Positions 34,070 to 44,107 of a DNA stretch of 64,000 nucleotides are shown in pieces. Under the pieces are notes generated by a model that had not been told where the DNA came from, searched no databases, and worked only from the letters and a program-made list of their open reading frames with translations. The number at the start of each line of letters is the position of its first letter. The stretch's first letter is position 1. Made by a program: the position numbers and the translations under genes. Source of the stretch: Marilutibacter chinensis (lineage in GTDB: Bacteria; Pseudomonadota; Gammaproteobacteria; Xanthomonadales; Xanthomonadaceae); assembly GCF_021725675.1 (NCBI RefSeq), contig NZ_JAKJPO010000010.1, positions 98,645-162,644 on the forward strand. The letters run 5' to 3'.

Positions 34070-35320
34070 TCAGCCGGCGGCGTACCTGGCGATGAACTCG
34101 CGGACCTTCGGGTAGACCTGGGTGCGCCAGCGGCGGCCGCTGAAGATGCCGTAGTGGCCGGCGCCCTTCACTTCGAGATGCTGCCTGTCCTTCTTCGCGA
34201 TGCCGCTGCACAGCGCGTGCGCGGCACGGGTCTGGCCCTCGCCGGAGATGTCGTCGAGTTCGCCCTCGATCGTCAGCAGCGCGGTGCCGGTGATCGCGGC
34301 CGGATCGACGCGCTCGCCGGCCACGTCCCACAGGCCGCGCGGCAGCAGGTGCTCCTGGAATACGATCCGCACGGTGTCGAGGTAGTACTCGGCCGGCATG
34401 TCGAGCACCGCGTTGTATTCGTCGTAGAAGCGGCGGTGCGACTCGGCGTCGTCGAGGTCGCCCTTGACCAGGTCCTGGTAGAAGTCCCAGTGCGACTGCG
34501 CATGGCGCTCCGGATTCATCGCCATGAAGCCCATGTGCTGCAGGAAGCCCGGATACACGCGGCGGCCGTGGCCCGGGTAGTTGGCCGGCACCGGGTGGAT
34601 CACCGTGCTTTCGAACCACCACAGCGGCTTCTCGGTGGCCAGGTTGTTGACCGCGGTCGGGCTCTGGCGGGTGTCGATCGGGCCGCCCATCATCACCATC
34701 GAGCGCGGGGTCTTCTCGCCGCGCGCGGCCATCAACGAGATCGCCGCCAGCACCGGCACTGTCGGCTGGCAGACGCTGATCACGTGCAGGTCGTCGGCGC
34801 CGATCCGGCGGATGAACTCCTGCACGTAGCCGACGTAGTCGTCGAGGGTGAACTCGCCCTCAGAGGTCGGCACCATGCGGGCATCGATCCAGTCGGTGAT
34901 GTAGACCTTGTGGTCGCGCAGCAGGGTGCGCACGGTGTCGCGCAGCAGGGTCGCATGGTGGCCGGACAGCGGTGCGACCACCAGCACCGGCGGATCGTCC
35001 TTGAGCTCCTTCAGGTTGCCGGCGTCGTCGGTGTAGCGTTTGAAGCGCAGCAGCCGGCAGAACGGCTTGCGCGCCATCTCGCGCTCGATCACCGGATAGA
35101 CGTTGCCATCGATGTCGATCGAGTGGATGCCGAACTCGGGCTTCTCGTAGTCCTTGCCGATCCGGTACAGCAGCTCGTAGCCGGCGGCGACGCGGGTGGC
35201 ACCGGGCAGGCTGGACAGCCAGCTGCCGGGAGCACCGAACATCTTCGCGTTGGCATCGGCCCAGTAGGTGATCGGAGCCATCCAGGCGCGACCGAGTTCG
35301 TGCATCTGGTAAAGCATCAT
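34070..35320 (-). CDS. phaZ: Intracellular polyhydroxyalkanoate depolymerase
   Basis: A 416-residue protein matching intracellular PHA depolymerases. MMLYQMHELGRAWMAPITYW at the N-terminus, then PPVLVVAPLSGHHATLLRDT and VYITDWIDARMVP. The lipase-box-like VISVCQPTVP carries Cys in place of the usual Ser nucleophile, as in Ralstonia PhaZa1. HWDFYQDLVKGDLDDAESHR and GAGHYGIFSGRRWR (His of the triad) follow. It would mobilise cytoplasmic PHB granules. No phaC, phaA or phasin gene is in the window. Start ATG 35320; two adjacent ATGs are possible. Confidence 0.93.
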   Translation of the reverse strand: MMLYQMHELGRAWMAPITYWADANAKMFGAPGSWLSSLPGATRVAAGYELLYRIGKDYEKPEFGIHSIDIDGNVYPVIEREMARKPFCRLLRFKRYTDDAGNLKELKDDPPVLVVAPLSGHHATLLRDTVRTLLRDHKVYITDWIDARMVPTSEGEFTLDDYVGYVQEFIRRIGADDLHVISVCQPTVPVLAAISLMAARGEKTPRSMVMMGGPIDTRQSPTAVNNLATEKPLWWFESTVIHPVPANYPGHGRRVYPGFLQHMGFMAMNPERHAQSHWDFYQDLVKGDLDDAESHRRFYDEYNAVLDMPAEYYLDTVRIVFQEHLLPRGLWDVAGERVDPAAITGTALLTIEGELDDISGEGQTRAAHALCSGIAKKDRQHLEVKGAGHYGIFSGRRWRTQVYPKVREFIARYAAG

Positions 35321-35450
35321 CGGGTTGCAGTCTCCAGGCGGCGCAATGCGCGGACAGGGTGCCGTTGTTGCGATGCAGCATACCCGAACGGGATTCCGGA
35401 AGAGTTAACCCGGGTCTCCCGTGCGGGAAAATCCGCGTCCGGAAAGCAGC

Positions 35451-36062
35451 TCATTCCCGCGGATGCTCGAGCGCGGCCAGCCCGTCACGCAGGCCGGGCG
35501 ACAGCCACAGATGCGAACCCAGGGGCACGAATCCCGCCGCGATGAAGCGTTCGCGATAGAACCTCGCCGGGCGCCGCCGGAAACCGTGGGTGTCGCCGTC
35601 GATGGGGTCCTCGCGGGCGAAGGTCTCCAGGAAGGCGACCCCGCCGCAGAGTTCGACCAGGCCGGGCAGGCCGCGGTCGAGTTCGCGCACGTTGAGGTAA
35701 TGCATCACGTCGCTGCAGACCAGCAGGTCGACCGGTGCGCAGGGACGCAGCTGTCCGAAGTCGGCGAAGCGGGCGAGGTGCAGGTTGCGCCGGCGGCCAT
35801 GCCGTGCGATCGCGTACTCGCTGCTGTCGAAGCCCAGATAGTCCACGTTCGGGCGCAGCTTCAGCAGCGGCGCGCGCCACGGGCCTTCGCCGCAGCCGAC
35901 GTCGAGCACCGTGCGCAGCGGGCGTTCCAGATGGTATTCGGCGGTGGCCACGGCCATCGCCACCTTGCGGGCGAGGCGGGCACGGCCGCCGATCGCGGCG
36001 TCCTTCAGGGCCGGATCGCGATACCAGCGATCGAAGTAGCTGCGGTCGTATTGCTTGGACAT
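35451..36062 (-). CDS. Class I SAM-dependent methyltransferase
   Basis: About 203 residues. SAM-binding motif I is TVLDVGCGEGPWRAPLL, motif II YLGFDSSEYAI, and the post-I region DLLVCSDVMHYL. The start KQYDRSYFDRWYRDPALKD is common to a group of unassigned methyltransferases. ATG 36062 is chosen over an in-frame GTG at 36077 because the conserved block begins right after it. It diverges from the HemJ-like gene over 44 bases, so promoters must overlap or lie inside the genes. Confidence 0.85.
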   Translation of the reverse strand: MSKQYDRSYFDRWYRDPALKDAAIGGRARLARKVAMAVATAEYHLERPLRTVLDVGCGEGPWRAPLLKLRPNVDYLGFDSSEYAIARHGRRRNLHLARFADFGQLRPCAPVDLLVCSDVMHYLNVRELDRGLPGLVELCGGVAFLETFAREDPIDGDTHGFRRRPARFYRERFIAAGFVPLGSHLWLSPGLRDGLAALEHPRE

Positions 36063-36106
36063 GGGCTGGGATGACACTGCGTCGACTGGACGGCATCCTA
36101 TTGCAC

Positions 36107-36529
36107 ATGGCCGCCTATCTCATCACCAAGACCGCCCACCTCGTGTTCGTGATCGCCTGGATGGCGTCGGTGTTCTACCTGCCGCGGATCCTGGTGAACA
36201 TCGCCGAGGCCGGTGATTCGGCCGAGGTCCGGGCGCGGCTGGTGTTGATGGGGCGGCGCCTGTACCGCTTCGGCCACATGATGTTCGGCTTCGCGTTCGT
36301 GCTCGGGCTGGTGCTGTGGCTGCATTTCGGCATCGCCGGCGGCTGGCTGCACGCGAAGCTGGGGCTGGTCGTGCTGATCCTCGCGCATTTCGTGGTTGCC
36401 GGGCGCTGGCTGAAGGGCGTCGAAGCCGGTCGCACGCTGCCCTCGGGCCGCGCGCTGCGCTGGTTCAACGAGCTGCCGGTGCTGCTGCTGGCGGCCGTTG
36501 TCTGGCTGGTGCTGGCCAAGCCGTTCTGA
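36107..36529 (+). CDS. HemJ/CopD-family membrane protein
   Basis: A 140-residue protein with four helices. KTAHLVFVIAWMASVFYLPR carries the His expected for HemJ, and GGWLHAKLGLVVLILAHFVV has the conserved Lys. The end RWFNELPVLLLAAVVWLVLA is also a HemJ hallmark. HemJ oxidises protoporphyrinogen IX in heme synthesis; CopD relatives handle copper. Length and motifs favour HemJ, but no other heme gene is near, so I leave the symbol blank. Confidence 0.82.
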   Translation: MAAYLITKTAHLVFVIAWMASVFYLPRILVNIAEAGDSAEVRARLVLMGRRLYRFGHMMFGFAFVLGLVLWLHFGIAGGWLHAKLGLVVLILAHFVVAGRWLKGVEAGRTLPSGRALRWFNELPVLLLAAVVWLVLAKPF

Positions 36530-36547
36530 GGACGGTCCGCTCCGGAT

Positions 36548-36579
36548 GTAGCCGTCGCGGAGGAGGCCGCGATGGCTAC
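36548..36579. terminator. Hairpin between convergent genes, covers a stop codon
   Basis: GTAGCCGTCGCGG (36548-36560) pairs with CCGCGATGGCTAC (36567-36579) at 12 of 13 positions around loop AGGAGG. It lies 19 bases after the HemJ-like stop and includes the stop codon of the convergent propeller gene. No T-run, so it may be an intergenic palindromic repeat serving as an mRNA 3' end. Confidence 0.5.
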
Positions 36580-37472
36580 ACGATCCGCGACCAGCGTTCG
36601 CCGTCGAAGGCCATCAGGTCGAAGTCGCCGGCCGACCACATCTGGCCGTCGCAGACGCTGATGCGGCGGCAGCTCGCCGGCCGATCGTTGCCGAAATCGA
36701 CCTCCACCAGGCCGTTTCCTTCGATGCGATACAGAGTGGACAGGGTCGCTGCGTAGAGCTGGCCCTGGAACCCCGCCAGGCTCCATATCGTGTCACGGGT
36801 GCATCCGTGCTCGATGGTCTCCCACACGCCGTTGCGTCGCTGCAGCAGCACGCCGCCATCGCCGGCGGCGTACGCATCGCCGGCATCCGTGCAGTGGATC
36901 GTCCGCAACGCGGCCGAAGTCGGTGACTCGCAGACCTGCCAGCCGCGGTCGTCGAAGTGCCAGATGCCGCCCCCGCGTCCGACCGCGTGCAGATCGGCAT
37001 CCGAGCCGCCGTCGATGGCCAGCACGTCGAAGTCCGCCGGCAGGCCGTCGTCGATGCGCGTCCACTGGCGCGGCTGGTCCAGACGGTAGGCCATGCCGCG
37101 CAGACCGACCGCGAACGCGCGTCCGCCGATGCTGGCGACCGCGCGGATGCCGCCAGTCCGGGGGACGGGTGGGAGTGGGTTGCTGTTGTCGAAAAGGTCG
37201 CCGGAAACCGAACCGGAGGCGCTGATCGCCGAGTAGTAGCCGGCACCGGCGACCGAAACCAGGCCGGGCTCGGGATGGGACACCAAGGCGAGCGCAAACG
37301 CGTCGTAGTTCGCATCGCCGCGAATGAAGCGGCCCTGCTGGTACTTGAAAGTTATCGCATGCGGAACGCCGTCGGCCTCGCGGGCCGGATCGGCGGCGTA
37401 GATGTAGCCGGTCCCGGGTATGCGCACGATTGCATCGCGGATGACCAGGCCGTGCAGGGGGGTGTTCGTCAT
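36576..37472 (-). CDS. Predicted beta-propeller protein, unknown function
   Basis: A 298-residue protein rich in short strands with repeated patterns such as GIRAVASIGGRAFAVGLRGM, RTIHCTDAGDAYAAGDGGVL, WSLAGFQGQLYAATLSTLYR and RRISVCDGQMWSAGDFDLM. These recur about every 40-50 residues, as in WD40/BNR-like propellers. No signal peptide; three Cys in the last third. Bare family name cannot be given. It lies 66 bases downstream of the alkaline phosphatase on the same strand and could share its message. Confidence 0.7.
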   Translation of the reverse strand: MTNTPLHGLVIRDAIVRIPGTGYIYAADPAREADGVPHAITFKYQQGRFIRGDANYDAFALALVSHPEPGLVSVAGAGYYSAISASGSVSGDLFDNSNPLPPVPRTGGIRAVASIGGRAFAVGLRGMAYRLDQPRQWTRIDDGLPADFDVLAIDGGSDADLHAVGRGGGIWHFDDRGWQVCESPTSAALRTIHCTDAGDAYAAGDGGVLLQRRNGVWETIEHGCTRDTIWSLAGFQGQLYAATLSTLYRIEGNGLVEVDFGNDRPASCRRISVCDGQMWSAGDFDLMAFDGERWSRIV

Positions 37473-37538
37473 TGCGGTCCTTCCTTGGGTTGCGTGGAGC
37501 GGGCCGGTCGACGGCCCGCGTCTTGTGTTGGAGCCGGA

Positions 37539-39242
37539 TCAGCGGAATGCGGCCGGGTCCGGCAGCTCGACCGGCACTCCGTCGGCGTCGCAACCGCCGC
37601 GCGCGCAGACCGTCTCGCGCAGGCGCGGCGTCGCCTGCAGCATGAAGTGGTAGATCGCGTTCTGTTCGACCGAGCCGCGCACCGCGTCGCTGCCGGGACC
37701 GCGCGCCCAGATGCCGACGTCGTCGCCGCCGTGCGATTCGTCCTTCGACGGCACCAGCGCCTCCTGCATGTAGTCCGGATCGAGGGTGTCGACGTGGGTC
37801 AGGTCGGGGCGGCCGCCCTTGGCGGGCTCGAAGCGGTCGGGCGAGTGCTGGAAGCGCTTCGGGCCTTCGCCCTGCAGCTCGCTGGCGCCGACGTAGCCGG
37901 GACCATTGGCATAGCTCAGCGTCGTGTATGGCAGGCCGGTGGCGTCGCGGGCGAGCCGGCCGCCTTCCAGTTCGCCTTCGCCGAGTGTGCCGGTCACCTT
38001 GCCGAGGATCGGGTTGCCGCGCGCCGGGTAGCCGACGAAGCTCATCGTGTGCGCGTGGTCGGCGGTGACCAGGATCAGCGTGTCGTCGGCCGAGGTCATC
38101 GCGGCGGCGGCCTGCACCGCCTCGCTCAACGCGATGGTGTCGGTCAGCGCGCGGTAGGCGTTGCCGTAGTGATGGGCGTGATCGATGCGGCCGGCCTCGA
38201 CCAGCAGCACGTATCCGCCATCCGCGTTCCGCAGGCGCGTGATCGCGGCGCGGGTCATCTCGGCCAGGCTCGGCTCGCCAGCAGGATCGTTGCCGCGGTC
38301 GTGCTCGAACTGCATGTGGCCGGGCTGGAACAGGGCCAGCAGGGGGGTGTCGACGGGGGCATCGGCGAGCTGGGCGGCATTCCATACGTAGCGGCCCTGC
38401 GGGTGGCGCTGTTGCCAGTCGGCGACCAGGTCGCGGCCGTCGCGGCGCTTGCCGTGCTTGTCCGGATACTCGGGGTCGGCCTGGTCCTGGCGCATGAACA
38501 TCGCCCGGCCGCCGCCCATCAGCACCTCGGGGCCGTCGCCGTACGGCGTTTCGACGATCTGCCGGGCGATGTCGACGCAACCGGCATCGATGGCGGCCTG
38601 CGGCATCGCCGCGTCGTGCTCCCAGTCGCGATCGGCCGAGTGGCTGAAGGTCGCGCCGGGCGTCGCATGGGTCAGCCGCGCGGTGGTTACCACGCCGGTC
38701 GCCATGCCGCTGGTCTCGGCCAGCTGCCACAGGCTCAGCAGCGGGGTGCGCAGCGCGCCGGCGCAGTCGCCGCGCTGCGGCATCTGGCCGATGTTGAGTA
38801 CGCCGGCACGGGTCTTCACCCCGGTCGCCATCGCGGTCATCGTTCCGGCCGAGTCCGGGGTCTGGGCGTTGGTGTTGTAGGTCTTGCTCAGCGCGGTGGC
38901 CGGGAAACGCTCCCAGCCGAGCCGGTTCTCCTCGCCCGGACCACCATTGCGCTGACCGTCGAGGATGCGCGCGGCGGCGACCGTCGGCAGGCTCATGCCG
39001 TCGCCGACGAACAGGATCACGTTGCGCGCGTTGCCGGCCATCGCGCCACGCGCGGCCGCCTGCGCAGCACCGTCGCGGTACCACCATCGTGGCGATTCGC
39101 CGTCCGGGTGCGCGATTGCCGGTACGTCCACCTCGAATCGCGTCGCCCCGGCGTCCTGCCCGCTGGCCGGCGGCACGCTCGCGCATGCGCTGCACAGCAG
39201 GGTGAGGGTGAGGGCGGCGATCGCGGTGCGGCTCGGGTTCAT
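37539..39242 (-). CDS. Alkaline phosphatase (PhoA superfamily), exported
   Basis: A 567-residue phosphatase. The signal MNPSRTAIAALTLTLLCSAC likely directs lipidation or Sec export. Metal and catalytic motifs are present: NVILFVGDGMSLP (Asp), TPDSAGTMTAMATGVKT (Ser nucleophile), LLVEAGRIDHAHH, LVTADHAHTMSF and DESHGGDDVGIWARGP. It is longer than E. coli PhoA (471) through a central insert with a Cys pair. It should release phosphate from esters in the periplasm. I start it at ATG 39242; an upstream in-frame start would add 14 residues ahead of the signal. Confidence 0.92.
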   Translation of the reverse strand: MNPSRTAIAALTLTLLCSACASVPPASGQDAGATRFEVDVPAIAHPDGESPRWWYRDGAAQAAARGAMAGNARNVILFVGDGMSLPTVAAARILDGQRNGGPGEENRLGWERFPATALSKTYNTNAQTPDSAGTMTAMATGVKTRAGVLNIGQMPQRGDCAGALRTPLLSLWQLAETSGMATGVVTTARLTHATPGATFSHSADRDWEHDAAMPQAAIDAGCVDIARQIVETPYGDGPEVLMGGGRAMFMRQDQADPEYPDKHGKRRDGRDLVADWQQRHPQGRYVWNAAQLADAPVDTPLLALFQPGHMQFEHDRGNDPAGEPSLAEMTRAAITRLRNADGGYVLLVEAGRIDHAHHYGNAYRALTDTIALSEAVQAAAAMTSADDTLILVTADHAHTMSFVGYPARGNPILGKVTGTLGEGELEGGRLARDATGLPYTTLSYANGPGYVGASELQGEGPKRFQHSPDRFEPAKGGRPDLTHVDTLDPDYMQEALVPSKDESHGGDDVGIWARGPGSDAVRGSVEQNAIYHFMLQATPRLRETVCARGGCDADGVPVELPDPAAFR

Positions 39243-39386
39243 CGGCTTACGGACTGGACTGACAGGGCTGCCGATTATGCCCATCTCGATGTTTCAGCGT
39301 CCGCCGCGCGGCAGCGGGGAGCGACGGTACCGGCGGATCCGGACCGCGGAAATCGCGACGCCGGCCCCGCAGCGGCCGGAGACCGG

Positions 39387-39415
39387 TTGATCCAGGGCTT
39401 CGCTGGCCCTATATC
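39387..39415 (+). promoter_or_regulatory. Candidate sigma-70 promoter for the zinc-finger gene
   Basis: TTGATC (39387-39392), a 17-base spacer and TATATC (39410-39415). Transcription would begin near 39422, about 25 bases before the ATG, leaving room for the GAGGA at 39438-39442. It is the best-looking sigma-70 pair I found. Confidence 0.55.
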
Positions 39416-39446
39416 GGCCAGATAGCGAGCGCAATCCGAGGACGAC

Positions 39447-39710
39447 ATGGCCGGCGGCTGGACCAGCGACACATCGGTGCAGGAGCAGATCGACGCGACC
39501 GTCGAGGATGCGATCAGGCGTGCGCGCAGCCGCCTGGCCAGCGGGCCCGGACTGCCCCATTGCGAGGAGTGCGACGCCCCGATCCCGGAGGCACGGCGCC
39601 GTGCGGTGCCGGGGGTCCGCCTGTGCATCGCCTGCCAGGACGCCGAGGACCGCTCCCGGCAGGCGGTCGGCTTCAACCGCCGTGGCAGCAAGGACAGCCA
39701 GCTCAGATAG
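39447..39710 (+). CDS. DksA/TraR-type C4 zinc-finger protein
   Basis: An 87-residue protein with a helix (VQEQIDATVEDAIRRARSRL) and a four-Cys zinc finger, HCEECDAPIPEARRRAVPGV then LCIACQDAEDR (C-x2-C...C-x2-C). That is the TraR/DksA short form, similar in size to YbiI and phage TraR proteins that bind RNA polymerase through the secondary channel. Whether this one affects transcription is inferred. The acidic tip residues of DksA are not clearly kept. Confidence 0.85.
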   Translation: MAGGWTSDTSVQEQIDATVEDAIRRARSRLASGPGLPHCEECDAPIPEARRRAVPGVRLCIACQDAEDRSRQAVGFNRRGSKDSQLR

Positions 39711-39718
39711 GCCGAGCC

Positions 39719-39803
39719 CGTTGCGGGAGTGGCTGTAGGGGTGGCACAAGCCGCGAGTGGGCCTTCTCTTGAAAACCTGTCGTGGCTTGCGCCCACTCCC
39801 ACG
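39719..39803. repeat. REP-like intergenic palindrome
   Basis: GGGAGTGG...GCACAAGCCGC on the left resembles the reverse complement of GTGGCTTGCGCCCACTCCC on the right, with about 25 unpaired bases (TCTCTTGAAAACC) between. The word set (gcgcaagcc, cactccc) matches intergenic repeats seen elsewhere in this window and in other xanthomonads. It lies between the convergent zinc-finger and NUDIX genes. Confidence 0.5.
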
Positions 39804-39817
39804 ACCGCGACCGCGAC

Positions 39818-40305
39818 TCAGATCCGCGAATAGCGCCACGACTGCATGCGGCCGTCGCGATACGGCATCACCCCGTGGAACGGGCGATCGTCGGCGTCGA
39901 ACACCATCGGCAGGAAGTGGCGGTCGCCCTCCCACATCGGCAGTTCGTGCAGGCGGTCGAGCGCGACCCATTCCAGCGTGCCTTCCGGATTGTGCTCGAA
40001 CGGAGTGCCGGTGAATGCGGTGATCCGGAACACGAAACCCAGCCAGTCCTCGCCATGCTTGCCGAACCCGGGCCAGCTGATCGTGCCGCGCAACTGCATC
40101 GCCGTGCAGTCGATGCCGGCCTCCTCGTGGATCTCGCGACGCATGCCGGCCACTACGTCCTCGTGCGGCTCAAGTTTCCCGCCCAGGCCGTTGTACTTGC
40201 CCAACTGGTGATCTTCCGGGCGCGCGTTGCGATGGACCATCAGCACCTCGCGGCCGTTCGCGGACAGCACGTAGCCGAGGGTCGCGACGATCGGCGTGTA
40301 CGGCA

Positions 40306-40306
<1 letters not shown>
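39818..40306 (-). CDS. NUDIX hydrolase (8-oxo-dGTP diphosphatase-like)
   Basis: A 162-residue NUDIX protein. The box G-x5-E-x7-R-E-U-x-E-E-x-G-U is complete (GKLEPHEDVVAGMRREIHEE then AGI). YNGLGGKLEP, WVALDRLHELPMWEGDRHFL and the VFDADDRPFHG ending fit the MTH1/8-oxo-dGTP-type subfamily, which cleanses the nucleotide pool. Its start overlaps the metallo-beta-lactamase stop (TGATG on the minus strand), so the two are translated together. Confidence 0.9.
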
Positions 40307-41960
<1,654 letters not shown>

Positions 41961-41971
<11 letters not shown>

Positions 41972-42464
41972 GCAGCGCGAACTGACCCTGCGCTTCCTGG
42001 CCGAGCCGACCGATGTCAATTACGGCGGCAAGGTCCACGGAGGCGTGGTGATGAAGTGGATCGACCAGGCCGGCTACGCCGCGGCGGTCGGCTGGAGCGG
42101 CCGCTACAGCGTCACGGTGGCGGTTGGCGGCATCCGGTTCGTGTCGCCGATCCGGACCAGCGATCTGGTCACGGTGCGGACCAAGCTGGTGCATACCGGT
42201 ACCACCAGCATGCACTTCGCGGTCGACGTGATGGCGCGGGACCCCGGGGTGAACGCGGCCGAGGCAGGGCGCGCGAGGCTGTGCACGCATTGCGTGATCG
42301 TGTTCGTCGCCCTCGACGGCGTCGAGGGCCAGCCCACGCCGGTCCCGCCGTGGGTCCCGGTCAGCGACGACGACAGGCGGCTGGCCGAGTACGCGCTGAA
42401 GGTGATGGAGCTGAGCAAGGGCATCGAACAGACCGTCGAGCGCTACCGCGGCGCGGCACGGTAG
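41961..42464 (+). CDS. Acyl-CoA thioesterase, hotdog fold (YciA-like)
   Basis: A 167-residue hotdog protein. NYGGKVHGGVVMKWIDQAGY holds the catalytic Asp and the central helix, and VAVGGIRFVSPIRTSDLVTV and HTGTTSMHFAVDVMARD form the sheet, as in YciA/BACH thioesterases. It would hydrolyse acyl-CoA to free acid. The reading frame overlaps the FMN reductase end by 11 bases, with AAAGGAG 5 bases upstream of the ATG. A clear terminator follows. Confidence 0.9.
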
Positions 42465-42485
42465 GCTGAACGGCCGCCGCAAACG

Positions 42486-42510
42486 AAAGGCCGCCCGGAG
42501 GCGGCCTTTT
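42486..42510. terminator. Bidirectional Rho-independent terminator
   Basis: A perfect 10-bp stem, AAAGGCCGCC (42486-42495) with GGCGGCCTTT (42500-42509), loop CGGA, then T. Because the arms begin with AAA and end in TTTT it can serve both the thioesterase gene and the convergent NlpC/P60 gene. Confidence 0.9.
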
Positions 42511-42533
42511 CGATCGGGACCGGTCGCTGCGGT

Positions 42534-43247
42534 TCAGATGCCTTCGACGCGACGGGCCTGCATGAACTTGTGGCTCCAGTAGCCGCTGTCCAGCCGTGAG
42601 ACGCTGACCGTCTTGCCGCGGCTGGGGGCGTGCACGAAGCGGCCCTCGCCGAGATAGATGCCGACGTGGTCGACACGGCCGCGGCGGCCGAAGAACACCA
42701 GATCGCCCGCGGTCATCTCTTCGCGGTCCTCGACGACCTGGCCATTGCGGGCCATGTCGCGCGAGACGCGGGGCAGTTCGATGCCCAGCGCGTTGCGGAA
42801 CACGTAGCCAACCAGGCCGCTGCAGTCGAAGCCGTTGTCGGGGCTGGTGCCGCCCCAGCGATAGGGCGTGCCGAGCAGGGCCAGCGCTTTTTGCAGCACG
42901 GTACGGATGCGGCCGTCCTTGTCCTCGACCGGCTGCGCGTTCACGGCATCGGTGCGGGTCGGCGCTGCGGCCGCGAGCAGGCGGTTGATGTCGGTGGCCA
43001 GCAGCAGCGTGCGGTCCGACATGCCCATCGTCTCGGGCAGGACCGGCCGGGTGACCGCGGACGGCAGATCGGCGGAGTCGGCGGCCAGCGAAGGGGCCGG
43101 CAGCTGCTGCGCGAGCGCGGGCAGCGAAGCCGCGGCCAGCAGGGCACTCAGGAGAAGGCGGGACAGGAGCCGCGTGCGGCGGTAGTGGGTCAGACCGGGA
43201 CAGTCGGTGTCGGTGTCGGGGTCGGGTCCGGAAACGTCGGGCTTCAC
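42534..43247 (-). CDS. NlpC/P60 (C40) cell-wall peptidase, copy 1
   Basis: A 237-residue protein. After a basic tail comes a signal (LLSRLLLSALLAAASLPALAQ). The C-terminal NlpC/P60 domain has the Cys nucleophile in NGFDCSGLVGYVF, His in RVDHVGIYLGEGRFVHAP and the downstream polar residue. These enzymes cleave stem peptides of peptidoglycan. The start is GTG 43247 without an obvious SD; another start nearer the signal is possible. It is one of two C40 genes in tandem. Confidence 0.88.
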   Translation of the reverse strand: MKPDVSGPDPDTDTDCPGLTHYRRTRLLSRLLLSALLAAASLPALAQQLPAPSLAADSADLPSAVTRPVLPETMGMSDRTLLLATDINRLLAAAAPTRTDAVNAQPVEDKDGRIRTVLQKALALLGTPYRWGGTSPDNGFDCSGLVGYVFRNALGIELPRVSRDMARNGQVVEDREEMTAGDLVFFGRRGRVDHVGIYLGEGRFVHAPSRGKTVSVSRLDSGYWSHKFMQARRVEGI

Positions 43248-43295
43248 GCGGCGATCACTGAATTGAATCGGAGCGATATTGCCCGCGAATCGGGA

Positions 43296-43340
43296 CGTGG
43301 AAGTTCATATTTTGTTAAAAATTAGTTAAATTTTGTGACG
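43296..43340 (-). promoter_or_regulatory. AT-rich region upstream of the C40 gene
   Basis: About 45 bases of strongly AT-rich DNA (TTCATATTTTGTTAAAAATT on the plus strand) stand out sharply from 70% GC surroundings. On the minus strand TTTAACTAATTTTTAACA could provide -35/-10 or UP-like elements for the downstream peptidase. No unique promoter assignment is possible. Confidence 0.4.
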
Positions 43341-43395
43341 CATCCCGCATTTTCGCTCGTTGTGGTTGTGACCGGGCCCATCTGCCGCGCCGCGG

Positions 43396-43959
43396 TCACT
43401 TCAGCAGTACGCGCCGGGCGCCGGTGTAGTGGTCGCGCCAGTAAGGCCCATCGAGATGGTCCAGCCGCACCGTGCCACCGGTGCTCGGCGCATGCACGAA
43501 GCGTCCTTCGCCGACGTAGATGCCGACGTGCGTGACCTTGCCGCGGCTGCCGAAGAACACCAGGTCGGCAGCGGCCAGCCGCGACGGAGCGATCTTCGGG
43601 CCTTGGTAAGCGGCCAACTGCCCCGAGGTGCGCGGCAGGCGCAGGTCGAGCATGTCGCGATAGACATAGTTGACCAGCCCGCTGCAGTCGAAGCCGCCCT
43701 CCGGCGTGTTGCCGCCGTAGCGATAGGGCGTGCCCACGAGGCTGATCGCGCGCATCAGCACCGCGTTGGCCGCGGCCGGGTCGTCGGGCGCCACCACCGC
43801 CCAGTCGCGGCCGTCCGGCCGCGGCGCACCGCGAACGCGATCGCCGCCGCCACCGCAGCCGGCGACCGTGGCCGCAAGCAATACGCCGAGCAGGAGGGTC
43901 ATGTGCCGCGTCTCTGGCGCGGACGCGGGCTTGCCGGGATAATGCGCGGTCCTGTCCAT
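43396..43959 (-). CDS. NlpC/P60 (C40) cell-wall peptidase lipoprotein, copy 2
   Basis: About 187 residues. The signal MTLLLGVLLAATVAGC ends in a lipobox, preceded by about 20 residues that bring Arg/Lys/His if translation begins at ATG 43959; ATG 43902 would give a signal with no charge, so I prefer the longer form. The C40 domain has GGFDCSGLVNYVY (Cys), KVTHVGIYVGEGRFVHAPST (His) and AAADLVFFGSRG. It is a paralogue of the gene downstream, sharing the VGIYxGEGRFVHAPS block. Confidence 0.86.
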   Translation of the reverse strand: MDRTAHYPGKPASAPETRHMTLLLGVLLAATVAGCGGGGDRVRGAPRPDGRDWAVVAPDDPAAANAVLMRAISLVGTPYRYGGNTPEGGFDCSGLVNYVYRDMLDLRLPRTSGQLAAYQGPKIAPSRLAAADLVFFGSRGKVTHVGIYVGEGRFVHAPSTGGTVRLDHLDGPYWRDHYTGARRVLLK

Positions 43960-44107
43960 GGGCCGTAGCTTGTCCGTTGGACGCGATGGCGACAAGTTCC
44001 GCCGTCGAACCGCCCATTTCCGGCCGGGCATCGCCAAGTGGCCCCGGCCGGCTCCGTCCTCCATCCTGCCGCCCGTGTCGCGGCACAGCAGCCGAGTCGC
44101 CAAGTCC

